A stretch of DNA of 64,000 nt, from the NCBI GenBank assembly GCA_039028895.1, contig JBCCHF010000024.1, positions 35,588-99,587 of the forward strand, written 5' to 3'. The notes beneath the pieces are model-generated. The model was not told the origin of the DNA. It searched no databases and saw only the letters and a program-made list of their open reading frames with translations. Shown here piece after piece: positions 36,528-45,371 of this stretch (its first letter is position 1; each line of letters starts with the position of its first letter). This DNA is from JAHDCJ01 sp039028895. Lineage in GTDB: Bacteria > Bacteroidota > Bacteroidia > Chitinophagales > Saprospiraceae. Made by a program: the position numbers and the translations under genes.

Positions 36528-37862
36528 TCACTTGTTTTCCAAACGTAAAACACCGAGTCTCCTCGAATTCCGGATTGGATTGGAATTAAGGTAAGAAATG
36601 CCAACCAGCCGATCATACCTTTCACCGAAAGGGCGGTAATAGACTAATATATGATAGTCATCATCAGTTTCCCACCAATTACCTTCGATGAGCTCAAAAT
36701 CAACAACTTCTGCACCATCCTGAAGGTAAACGTATTGGTAGTTGTAGTAGCCTTGCTTTAAAAATGCACTTCCAATGTAGGCGCGGTAATTTTCATTATA
36801 CTGCATTTTAAACTCCTCTTTGAGCTGCCAGTCCGTCAACTTGCCAAAAATATAGATCTCTCCAAATGGATCTGGCTGGTCGTATGGTAGTTCAAAATAC
36901 ACCCTGACATAGTCAGACTCCAAATCAGGTTCATCTTCATGGAAATTGCCGATACAAAATGCACCATTGATATCGGCAAACTGCTGATCGAGTACCCCAC
37001 TTCTAACCTTGTCGGTCGAAACACTCAGGTGGTACATGCCATCAGCCTCCTCAATTTCCCTGATCCTGTCTGAGCGGAATCTGGTACTGCGCGCATCAAA
37101 AAATCGAAACTCGCGACCAGCCTGAAAAACTATCTGGTTTTGATAATCGAATATGAGGTCATCACCCCTGATAAACAAAGGTTCCAACCCGGTAATCGCA
37201 TTATCCCACCGACCATTTTGAAGTATAGCCACATTGATTTCGGTCTTTGGTGATCGAACCGTAATGCCTCGATGATTAACCACAAAGTCAATTTCATGGT
37301 GTGATTTAAACCGTTCAATTGCAAATGGCCGCACCAATTCTGCGTTAACATTCATTCTGGGCTCAACCACCATAAATCGTCTGGTTAATACAATATCCTC
37401 CTCATTATTGTTAACAAAGACTTTGAGCAGATAATTACCGGATTTGGTCCATTCCATATCGTCGTTTGGCAGGACAACCCTGTAATTAGTGTATTGGATT
37501 TCGGTGTTGAATGAATATTCATAGTCCAGGATGTCAGCATATGCAAATCCATTGATATACTCCAGTTGATTCAGATTGGAGGGCGTCCAGTCAGCATTGC
37601 AATGGATAAGGGTGTAGGAATAATCCTTTACATCATTGTCGAGATCATCGAATAAAAGTTCCAGCCTGTCACCATCACCTACTATCGGATAGTCGAATGG
37701 ATCGCCATTCCTGATCAGTTGCACCCCATGAATATTTTCTTTGTAAACGAAGTCGATATTTCGTTCAAAGGCCTCTTTGACGTATTCTTCAGGCTGAGCA
37801 TTTCCCGTAAGGGTAAAGAAAAAACAAAAATTGAGACAAATAATGACTTGTAGAATTCTCAT
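36528..37862 (-). CDS. Type IX secretion system plug-type protein (DUF5103)
   Basis: The protein has 444 residues with a signal peptide ending TGNAQ. Family features include GVQLIRNGDPFDYPIV, LELLFDDLDNDVKDYSYTL with the HCNADWTPS segment, and an E-set-like C-terminal part (YVRVYFELPYDQPDPFGEIYIFG is broken here into shorter stretches: EIYIFGKLTDWQ, MQYNENYRAYIG). DUF5103 proteins correspond to the Plug that closes the SprA translocon of T9SS. It is not next to other T9SS core genes here, which is common in this phylum where the machinery is scattered. Assignment is from recalled family features. Confidence 0.82.
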   Translation of the reverse strand: MRILQVIICLNFCFFFTLTGNAQPEEYVKEAFERNIDFVYKENIHGVQLIRNGDPFDYPIVGDGDRLELLFDDLDNDVKDYSYTLIHCNADWTPSNLNQLEYINGFAYADILDYEYSFNTEIQYTNYRVVLPNDDMEWTKSGNYLLKVFVNNNEEDIVLTRRFMVVEPRMNVNAELVRPFAIERFKSHHEIDFVVNHRGITVRSPKTEINVAILQNGRWDNAITGLEPLFIRGDDLIFDYQNQIVFQAGREFRFFDARSTRFRSDRIREIEEADGMYHLSVSTDKVRSGVLDQQFADINGAFCIGNFHEDEPDLESDYVRVYFELPYDQPDPFGEIYIFGKLTDWQLKEEFKMQYNENYRAYIGSAFLKQGYYNYQYVYLQDGAEVVDFELIEGNWWETDDDYHILVYYRPFGERYDRLVGISYLNSNPIRNSRRLGVLRLENK

Positions 37863-37979
37863 CGATTGGTCTATTTAACCATGGTAAGGCAATTACTTTG
37901 CCAGAATAACGATAAATCATCTCATTTTCATGCTTTTTCGTAAATTAAATTAGTACTGACTTTTAGAATTAATTTTAAA

Positions 37980-38663
37980 ATGCAGATCAATAAGGTTTTT
38001 GATGAATGGAGTGCTGCGTACACTGAGAAGATGACAAGGTGGGTACCCTTTTATCTTGAAGCTGTGGCGGCGCTTTATTCCGGTGTACCGGAATGGTTTA
38101 ATCCTGATTCGATACTCGACCTGGGGTGTGGTAATGGCAATGCTTTCAATCTTTTTTTACATCATTATCCGAATGCCCAATTTACCTTGCTGGATGCTTC
38201 TGAAGAAATGATCAACCTTTGTAAAACACGCTTTTCCAGGTATTCAAATATCAGTTACCAGCAAACACTTTTCCAGGAAACTGCCTTTCAATCCGCTTCT
38301 TTTGATTTGATTACTGCCAGTTATTCACTGCATCATCTTCGTGGAGACGAAAAAGCACAGATTTTTAAGAAAATATTCAAATGGCTTAAGCCAAATGGAA
38401 TTTTGACATTATGTGATCTTCATATTGGTCGGACGGAGAAGACGCTTTATCACGCATTTCTAAAGACTTGGGAACATGATGCCAGGAAGGCCGGGACCCC
38501 TGACGAGGAATGGGAATACCTGATGGATCACCATATGACCTACGATTTTCCCGATAGCTTTGAAAACACACGACAATGGTTACTCGATGCTGGTTTCTCA
38601 GAAGTTAATATTAGTTGGCAGGAAGGTTATTGGATGACCTTGCTGGTTCAGAAACCATCATAA
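37980..38663 (+). CDS. Class I SAM-dependent methyltransferase
   Basis: This 227-residue soluble protein has motif I ILDLGCGNGNAFNLF (about 46-60), a following acidic strand LLDASEEMINLC, and SASFDLITASYSLHHL as motif post-I/II, the usual order for class I methyltransferases. The substrate is unknown. Its last 53 bp overlap the 3' end of the convergent DUF1361 gene. Confidence 0.9.
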   Translation: MQINKVFDEWSAAYTEKMTRWVPFYLEAVAALYSGVPEWFNPDSILDLGCGNGNAFNLFLHHYPNAQFTLLDASEEMINLCKTRFSRYSNISYQQTLFQETAFQSASFDLITASYSLHHLRGDEKAQIFKKIFKWLKPNGILTLCDLHIGRTEKTLYHAFLKTWEHDARKAGTPDEEWEYLMDHHMTYDFPDSFENTRQWLLDAGFSEVNISWQEGYWMTLLVQKPS

Positions 38664-39399
38664 ACATCGAAAAGTAGCCAATTACCAGGAAGGCAGTTAT
38701 CAATCCGGTAACGACGATAGTATGTAATTGGAAAACAGAGTCCAATGCCTGTTGTAATAAACCGGAGGGATCAAAAAGGATATCCCAGCTATTGAAACGT
38801 AAAAACCTGCCCAGATATATCCCAAAACTACAGAGCAATAGAGCGAAGCCTGAAAAGATCCAGCTTTTTCGCTTTCCTGCACGGCGACGGATAAATTTCT
38901 GTACTTCGTATAAAGATAAGTAACCCAACATCAGGCCCGTCCAGGCAAAAGTGATAATCAGCATCAGGTCATACCACAATGGAATAGGAGCCCTCATTTT
39001 CAGATGAATAAGGTCGGTAATGATATACGGTGCATTAGGGAAAAAAAGTAACCAGCTTCCAAGCAGGAAGGCGGTAATGACCCGTGAATTAAACCAGGAG
39101 GTGATGCGTTCAAGGTTTAGAGCTAAAGCAAATGGTATCCAAGCAAGGAATAAATTCCATACAAGAAAGATAAAGGTCAATTTTTCAGAATAAACCAGGC
39201 GCATCCCTAACAGAACCATACATAGTAATGTGGACAACATCATGATGGTCATTGAGAAAAATTGCTGTTTGCAGTAATACCATTTGCGGATAAACGGCGA
39301 CAAGATCAATCCAACTATCAAAGCGATTGAAATGCCAAAAACAACCTGGTATGAAAATTCAGGATGCGTCTGGGCATAGATGTAGAGTCGTTCTAACAT
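38611..39399 (-). CDS. DUF1361 integral membrane protein
   Basis: The 262-residue protein has about seven membrane segments. The family signature is visible as LVWNLFLAWIPFALAL and LLFFPNAPYIITDLIHL, with WYDLMLIITFAWTGLMLGYLS and FGIYLGRFLRFNSWDIL. No function is established for DUF1361. The C-terminal 17 codons overlap the convergent methyltransferase gene. It is 45 bp downstream of the first LolA-like gene on the same strand, so may be co-transcribed. Confidence 0.9.
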   Translation of the reverse strand: MLERLYIYAQTHPEFSYQVVFGISIALIVGLILSPFIRKWYYCKQQFFSMTIMMLSTLLCMVLLGMRLVYSEKLTFIFLVWNLFLAWIPFALALNLERITSWFNSRVITAFLLGSWLLFFPNAPYIITDLIHLKMRAPIPLWYDLMLIITFAWTGLMLGYLSLYEVQKFIRRRAGKRKSWIFSGFALLLCSFGIYLGRFLRFNSWDILFDPSGLLQQALDSVFQLHTIVVTGLITAFLVIGYFSMFMMVSEPARSSNNLPAN

Positions 39400-39444
39400 A
39401 ATTCAACAATAATGTTGTGATTGGAAGCTGAACTTGTAAGTCAA

Positions 39445-40077
39445 TTACGACATCTCGAGCTTGAAGAGCGTCGGATCAAGTTTTATGTTGTAAAGTACAT
39501 TCTGTAAATCGAGAATGTACAATGCGCCATCTTTACCAAATCGGGAAACGCGCACTACCTGGGAAGTTTTTTTATCAACGTAGACGTTGATCTTACTGAA
39601 TTTTTCTAAAGAACTTTTAGGCAGAAATTCCAATTTTTGAAGTGTCTTGTCTCTGACCTGAAATTCGCCCCCAAGGTTGTAGTTGTAGTTGCGCTCATAA
39701 ATCCGTAGCATTTGCGCAGGGAAAATAATATTAACCTCGTCTGGATTTGGGGTGGATTGCATCACCTTGTTGTTTTCCAGAAGGTGAAACCAGACACTTT
39801 TGCCATTACAGATAATATTCTGTTGTTTGGAAGCAAGTCTGTATTTCTTGCCTTCCGCGTAGCCCTTGATGGTTTCTCTTGATTCGTAATTAGGATGCTT
39901 AACAGAAAGTACGAAATCAACCTGAATGGTTTTGTAGGAATCGTATTCAGCGCAAGTTTTATCTATGATTTCTTTCGCTTGCTGTACTTTGTTGCTATTA
40001 GCAGGTTCAGTTGAAATCTGGCCAAAAGCCATGATTCCGAAAAAACTGAAACAACAAATAAAGAAGAATACTTTCAT
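39445..40077 (-). CDS. LolA-like lipoprotein carrier, copy 1
   Basis: The protein has 210 residues and a signal peptide (ending MAFGQ). LolA-family features are the amphipathic N-terminal helix after the signal, the strand pattern IICNGKSVWFHLLENNKV, and QVVRVSRFGKDGALYIL near the C-terminus. LolA ferries lipoproteins across the periplasm from LolCDE to the outer membrane. A second related gene is 166 bp upstream on the same strand, giving a tandem pair next to ftsK, where Bacteroidetes usually carry one lolA. Confidence 0.9.
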   Translation of the reverse strand: MKVFFFICCFSFFGIMAFGQISTEPANSNKVQQAKEIIDKTCAEYDSYKTIQVDFVLSVKHPNYESRETIKGYAEGKKYRLASKQQNIICNGKSVWFHLLENNKVMQSTPNPDEVNIIFPAQMLRIYERNYNYNLGGEFQVRDKTLQKLEFLPKSSLEKFSKINVYVDKKTSQVVRVSRFGKDGALYILDLQNVLYNIKLDPTLFKLEMS

Positions 40078-40242
40078 AGTTCTGAGGAATTGTCAACAAA
40101 ATAGAAAGCAGTTGACTGAATTTACTATTTTTTCTACAAATGGGGTGCAATCTGCCACTAAAATAGACATTATGCAGAAGAAAGTCCAGTGGTACAGTAG
40201 GACTTTAACGTATTCAACGTAAAAACATGTGAAATTGTTGCC

Positions 40243-40926
40243 CTATTCTATACGAAGATCCTCAATATGTATGTCTTTGAACTGTGATGGGTCGAAGGTG
40301 AAGAAGTTATCAGTTAATGCATTATTGGAAATAGTTTCCTTAAAAGACACGATATACCTGGTTGCATCTTTACCGAAAGCAATCACCTTGGTCAGTTCCT
40401 TGGTATTTTTATCAATGGATGCCCGATACTTGAAAAAATCGGAATCACGATCTTTAGGCTTGAATTCGATATGATAAACCTGCTTTTCATCTTCTTTCAC
40501 TTCTCCGATAAGAGCGTAAAGCATATCCTGCTCGTACAATTTGATCATACTCGCCGGACTTAAATCACCGCCTTCAGGATCAGGGTTATTGATCTGTACC
40601 TCATTTTGGTTTTTTAAATGAAACCAAATAGTATTGCCATTGCAGATAATATCCTGCTCTTTCATTTCGAGTTTGTACTGATCATCTTTTATGAATACCC
40701 TTCCTTCCTGCGATTCTGAATTATCGCCCTCTACCATTTCCAACTTGAAGCCAACTTCAATCGTTGAAAAAGCGTCATACTTGGCTTCAACATCATCCAT
40801 TATCGCCACGGCATCAGGGTCTGACTGTTCATTGAACGCCTGCTCCTTTGCCTGTGAAAACAGGTCTTGAGCCATCATCCCGGAGGCCATACTTATGCCA
40901 AATATTATTAAAAACAAACGTCTCAT
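40243..40926 (-). CDS. LolA-like lipoprotein carrier, copy 2
   Basis: The protein has 227 residues with a signal peptide (ending GMMAQ). It shares with copy 1 the segments IICNGNTIWFHL, a run of NPDPE residues, KLYEQDMLYAL, and VIAFGKDATRYIV, so the two are clear paralogues. It differs by an acidic N-terminal region after the signal (NEQSDPDAVAIMDDVEAKYD) and an acidic C-terminus (FKDIHIEDLRIE), which may change client choice. It lies 139 bp downstream of ftsK on the same strand. Confidence 0.9.
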   Translation of the reverse strand: MRRLFLIIFGISMASGMMAQDLFSQAKEQAFNEQSDPDAVAIMDDVEAKYDAFSTIEVGFKLEMVEGDNSESQEGRVFIKDDQYKLEMKEQDIICNGNTIWFHLKNQNEVQINNPDPEGGDLSPASMIKLYEQDMLYALIGEVKEDEKQVYHIEFKPKDRDSDFFKYRASIDKNTKELTKVIAFGKDATRYIVSFKETISNNALTDNFFTFDPSQFKDIHIEDLRIE

Positions 40927-41065
40927 TCTAACTGTTATTTTCGCTTTATGCTACCTATTTCATAAAGCGTACCAACTTTTGGGAGGCGAAATTAGTTAAA
41001 ATTTTAATTTTATCCCATTTTATTGGTTATCAGTGCCTTAAGGAAAGAATTTTAACCTTTTTAAA

Positions 41066-43612
41066 TTAAAATTTCTTTTTCAGAATTTGTTCGAGGAATT
41101 TGTTGAGCTCAATTTCATCATAAATCAAAACTTCTCTGGCTTTACTACCTTCACTCGGTCCGACAATGCCTAACGCTTCCATCTGATCCATTATCCTTCC
41201 AGCACGATTGTAGCCCAGTTTCAGACGCCGTTGAAGCATGGAAGTTGATCCCATCTGGTTTTGTACGACTGTACGTGCCGCATCTTCAAAGAGATCATCG
41301 AGGTCATCAATATTGACACCACCTGGTGATTTGTCATCGTCAGTACTATACTCAGGCAACAGGAATGCTTCCGGATAACCTTGCTGATCACCAATGAAAT
41401 CAATAACTCGCTCCACTTCAGGTGTATCGACAAATGCACATTGCAGGCGGATAATCTTGGCATCCACTGCAAGCAACATATCACCTCGACCAATCAACTG
41501 CTCAGCACCGCCTCCATCCATAATAGTTCTCGAATCGATCTTGGACGTAACTTTATAGGCAATCCTGGCAGGGAAATTCGCCTTGATAACACCGGTAATG
41601 ATGTTAACAGAAGGACGCTGTGTAGCAATTATCAGATGAATACCTACTGCACGAGCCAGCTGTGCCAGACGGCCCAGAGGCAATTCAACTTCTTTCCCCG
41701 CTGTCATGATCATATCTGCGAACTCATCGATTACCAGCACGATATAAGGCAAGAAACGATGCCCGTTATTAGGGTTGAGTCGTCTGTCGACAAATTTCTT
41801 ATTATACTCCCTGATATTACGGACCGTTGCTTTTTTCAGGAGATCATACCTGGTCTCCATCTCTATACAAAGAGAGTTTAGGGTTGCTACCACCTTATTG
41901 ACATCAGTCAAAATAGCCTCTTCTTCACCAGGTAAGAAGGCAAGGAAATGCTTTTCTATCTTGTTATAGAGGGAAAGCTCCACCTTTTTGGGATCGATTA
42001 AAACAAACTTGATCTGAGACGGGTGTTTCTTGTAAAGCAATGACATCAGGATGGTATTGATACCAACCGATTTACCCTGACCGGTAGCACCTGCTACCAA
42101 GAGGTGAGGCATTTTCGTAAGATCTGCTACAAACACTTCATTGGAAATGGTTTTCCCCAATGCAATCGGCAGGTCCATTTTGGCATTCTGGTATTTCTCA
42201 GAAGCCAGAACTTCCTTAAGAGAGACGATTTGTTTGTTCTTATTCGGTACTTCGATACCGATAGTTCCCCTTCCGGGAATAGGGGCGATAATTCGGATAC
42301 CAAGAGCAGCGAGACTCAAGGCGATATCATCCTCCAGGTTTTTGATTTTGGAAATCCTGACGCCAGGAGCAGGGATGATCTCGTAAAGGGTAACCGTGGG
42401 TCCTATGGTTGCTTTGATCTTTACAATTTCGATCTTATAGTTTAACAGGGTCTCTATGATCTGATCCTTGTTTTGTTCTAACTCTGCTCGGTCTATCTCT
42501 ACTTTGTGATCTTCGTAACTTTCCAGCATTTCCAGGTTAGGGTGCTGGTAATTGGGAAGATCCAGAGTCGGATCATAAGGCTCAAGATGATCAAGGTTCT
42601 CACTCTGGATGGAGAGTTCCTGGTCTTTATTGACTGGTTGTTCGTTTTCCCCTGGTACTGAAATCTCAAGATCGCCTTCTTCACCAGTTTTTAAAGTTTC
42701 CGGCTTCGGGCGTTTGGGTTTATCTTTAAGTTCAAAAGTTAACTGTGGCTCACCCTCTTTAACTGGTTCCTTGGTCATAGGGTTTTTGCTGGAGTCACGC
42801 TCGTGTTGACCTTTCGTAACTATTTCCTGTTGTTGTTTTTGTTCAAATTTTTGACTGAAATTAGGTTTCAATGCTTCATCTGGCGCTTTGTCGACTTGAT
42901 CTACAACTTCCTGCACTTTAGCCGAACCAGATCCCAGAAATCCAAGGTTAATACCTGTAGTTTTGCGCACCTGGTAGACAAAACGTTCCCAGGTCATATC
43001 GTTGAAATTAGGGTTAAAGACCCAAATAGCGATAATGACCAAAGAAAATAGCAGAAACAGGAACATGCCGATATTTCCGAATATTCCATTAAGATTATTA
43101 CTGAGATACTCACCAAATCCTCCTCCCCATGAAAATCCCGAACGGGTTATCAGTCCCGGGTCTACAAGGATAAAAGCAAGAAAAGTGGAGCCCCAAAGCA
43201 ATAGCAACAAAGCGTAGGCATATGTTCTTCTGTGACGAGCCAGCGGTTTGCGCAACATCATACTAACTCCCGTTATGGCAAAAAGGAATACAAATATGTA
43301 TGAAGGAAGGCCAAACAGTTCATAGAAGAAGAAATGGGAAACTAATGCCCCCAGTCTTCCCAGCCAGTTTGTGATTTCAATTTCATTACCGAAGAGGATA
43401 TTTACGGTGGATGAGTTCAAAACTTCATTCTGATCGATCTTCCAGGTAAACAGGTATGAGGTAAATGCAATGAACAGATAGATAGCGAAAAGTACCAGCA
43501 AAACCCCAAATATCTTCGGAAATCGCTCGTCTTTCATGCCCTTCCCAAAAAAGTTAAGGGCGCTTTGTTTTGAGTTCTTTTTTTTGGTTTTTCTTTTCCC
43601 GCTGGTTGCCAT
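41066..43612 (-). CDS. ftsK: DNA translocase FtsK/SpoIIIE
   Basis: The ATG at 43612 gives 848 residues beginning with a lysine-rich cytoplasmic tip; the longer frame from 43678 adds 22 unlikely residues. Four membrane helices lie at about 35-195, followed by a Pro/Glu/Lys-rich linker (about 225-370), then the motor: Walker A VAGATGQGKSVG near 505 and VLVIDEFADMIM as Walker B, with LIIATQRPSVNIITG. The C-terminal winged-helix gamma domain (LKLGYNRAGRIMDQMEALG) recognises polar DNA sequences. It clears chromosome termini at the division septum. The linker is short compared with E. coli FtsK. Confidence 0.97.
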   Translation of the reverse strand: MATSGKRKTKKKNSKQSALNFFGKGMKDERFPKIFGVLLVLFAIYLFIAFTSYLFTWKIDQNEVLNSSTVNILFGNEIEITNWLGRLGALVSHFFFYELFGLPSYIFVFLFAITGVSMMLRKPLARHRRTYAYALLLLLWGSTFLAFILVDPGLITRSGFSWGGGFGEYLSNNLNGIFGNIGMFLFLLFSLVIIAIWVFNPNFNDMTWERFVYQVRKTTGINLGFLGSGSAKVQEVVDQVDKAPDEALKPNFSQKFEQKQQQEIVTKGQHERDSSKNPMTKEPVKEGEPQLTFELKDKPKRPKPETLKTGEEGDLEISVPGENEQPVNKDQELSIQSENLDHLEPYDPTLDLPNYQHPNLEMLESYEDHKVEIDRAELEQNKDQIIETLLNYKIEIVKIKATIGPTVTLYEIIPAPGVRISKIKNLEDDIALSLAALGIRIIAPIPGRGTIGIEVPNKNKQIVSLKEVLASEKYQNAKMDLPIALGKTISNEVFVADLTKMPHLLVAGATGQGKSVGINTILMSLLYKKHPSQIKFVLIDPKKVELSLYNKIEKHFLAFLPGEEEAILTDVNKVVATLNSLCIEMETRYDLLKKATVRNIREYNKKFVDRRLNPNNGHRFLPYIVLVIDEFADMIMTAGKEVELPLGRLAQLARAVGIHLIIATQRPSVNIITGVIKANFPARIAYKVTSKIDSRTIMDGGGAEQLIGRGDMLLAVDAKIIRLQCAFVDTPEVERVIDFIGDQQGYPEAFLLPEYSTDDDKSPGGVNIDDLDDLFEDAARTVVQNQMGSTSMLQRRLKLGYNRAGRIMDQMEALGIVGPSEGSKAREVLIYDEIELNKFLEQILKKKF

Positions 43613-43818
43613 ACAAAACGTGGAATTTATTTCCGGCTTAACATAGTATTTGAAATCAAAAACGCTGATAACCGGCATACACTGTCTTAGTATTGTTTAG
43701 TTTTTCAATAAAAAGGAGCAGCATAAAAGCTTGGTTAAAAAATCAAATGTCGATATGGAGAAACCTGAATAGGAACGCCAAAATCAAAAAAGGAGTATAT
43801 CACAAGCTTATTGAGGGT

Positions 43819-43842
43819 ATTGCATCATGATGTGAATGCAAT
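43819..43842. repeat. Short inverted repeat between ftsK and the AlgX/AlgJ-like gene
   Basis: ATTGCAT (43819-43825) and ATGCAAT (43836-43842) are perfect arms around a 10-nt spacer. No T-run follows on the minus strand, so it is unlikely to be a strong intrinsic terminator for the gene ending at 43894. The rest of the 281-bp gap shows no gene. Confidence 0.3.
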
Positions 43843-43893
43843 CAACAAAAATAAAAATTTCTGGTGGCTTTGGGTCGGCTACTTCAGCTTATT

Positions 43894-45309
43894 TCAAAAT
43901 TTGCGCATTTCAGTTTCATTTATCCTGACTTCAACCCCTTCCGGGAATACAAAATCAAGAAATTGCCCGGCCATTACCTGCACAAATAACTCATTTTCTC
44001 CTTCATTTAGTTCATAATTGAGCTTTTGGAAGCCATAATCGACAACAAATTTGCCTTTTGACGCGGCTTCCACCTTTAATCTGATGACTAAAATATCTTC
44101 ATCATGATCTCTTAGATTCTTGACAAATTCAGGGATATTTTCTTTATCCGTAATCTTGTTATCATTTGTCAAAGCTTGAAGCGCTCCATACCTGGTGGGC
44201 CAATACCACTGTAAAACCAGCTGATCATTTTGTGTCAGGTGGCTCATAAAGATTCTTTCCACAATCAGATTGATGACTATTTCAGGTGCCTGGGTCCTAA
44301 TCCAATATGGCTCGAATCCCTTCCAAAGCCTGAAGTAGATGATCTCCTGAAAATGCGGAGACAAAAAGGGTTTTAACATTTCACCAAACGAATCATGAAA
44401 CAAGATTGCTTTTGGGAAATACCCCTGCCGACTGGTTGTAATCTCAGTGCTCAGGTAATCCGGAAAACCTTTTGATTTCTCTTCCTGGAATTGGAATGGC
44501 TGATCACCTGAAAATTCAATTTTGGTTACAGGCTCCTGCCTTGAGGTTTGCCGCATCATGCGCGCAAGGTCTCCAGATTGCCTGATGGTATCTGTACGCA
44601 TAAAATGATCTGTTTGATTGGCAATTATGGTGTCTGATTCCAATGCACCCAGTACTGCATTGGCAGCAATCCATGCCCCTTCGTCATTCCAATGCGTATC
44701 GTGTTTATGGAAGAAGGTTTTATCCCCTTTAGAAAATGCCAGGTAGGGTAGGAGGTTTGTCACTTTAAGCTCTTTTGCCTGCAAGTGTTGGATTAACTGA
44801 TCAGTGAGGGTCGATGCTTCGGTCCTTTTTAACCTCGTGGGCAGTAATTCGGGATAAACGGAAGCTTTATTCGGTGCAATAACCAGATGATAGTCCATGC
44901 CTTTATGTGCACACCAAGCCTGCCTTTGGTCAAATAGTAATTGCCAATGTTTCAATTCCCTTTCGGAAAATTGACTTAAGCCCAATGACTGTGGGATCGT
45001 ATTGATACGTTGATCCTCCTGGCCAAGGAATAACCAACCTGCCTTTCCAAGAATCACTTTGGGTGTTATTGATTGGTTGTAGAGTCTGGATTTCAGGTCA
45101 ACCAAGGGGTCAATAAATCCCGGATTTTCTGAAAACTGTTTATCGAAAGCGTCACTGAATGCGAGTTGTGGAGTCTTATCACCGCTATCCTTTAGCCAAT
45201 CCTGATCACTTGACAGCAATTGAAACAATCCAAATCCACCTAAGCCTGTCAGGATGATCAGGAACAGGGCAGAGAAGATGGTATTTAAAGCTTGAATTTT
45301 CAAGATCAA
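43894..45309 (-). CDS. AlgX/AlgJ-like SGNH-type O-acetyltransferase
   Basis: The 471-residue protein starts at TTG (45309), because an in-frame TGA lies directly before it and no ATG is available. An N-terminal membrane anchor or signal (about 8-30, TIFSALFLIILTGLGGFGL) leads to the catalytic fold with GWLFLGQEDQ, LVIAPNKASVYPELLP, the DxxH dyad in FFHKHDTHWNDEGAW and the serine in ILFHDSFGEM. Such proteins add acetyl groups to exported polysaccharide in the periplasm, with acetyl supplied by an AlgI-type membrane partner, encoded 62 bp upstream. The modified polysaccharide is unknown. Confidence 0.88.
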   Translation of the reverse strand: MILKIQALNTIFSALFLIILTGLGGFGLFQLLSSDQDWLKDSGDKTPQLAFSDAFDKQFSENPGFIDPLVDLKSRLYNQSITPKVILGKAGWLFLGQEDQRINTIPQSLGLSQFSERELKHWQLLFDQRQAWCAHKGMDYHLVIAPNKASVYPELLPTRLKRTEASTLTDQLIQHLQAKELKVTNLLPYLAFSKGDKTFFHKHDTHWNDEGAWIAANAVLGALESDTIIANQTDHFMRTDTIRQSGDLARMMRQTSRQEPVTKIEFSGDQPFQFQEEKSKGFPDYLSTEITTSRQGYFPKAILFHDSFGEMLKPFLSPHFQEIIYFRLWKGFEPYWIRTQAPEIVINLIVERIFMSHLTQNDQLVLQWYWPTRYGALQALTNDNKITDKENIPEFVKNLRDHDEDILVIRLKVEAASKGKFVVDYGFQKLNYELNEGENELFVQVMAGQFLDFVFPEGVEVRINETEMRKF

Positions 45310-45371
45310 TCAGGATTAAATGCTTTGTTTATTTCTGCGCATGACTTTGTGATCCATTGCTGTGAAAAAAT

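Noticed and set aside
43613..43678. Upstream ATG extension of ftsK
   Set aside because: The extra 22 residues are not FtsK-like, whereas the ATG at 43612 gives the usual lysine-rich N-terminus.
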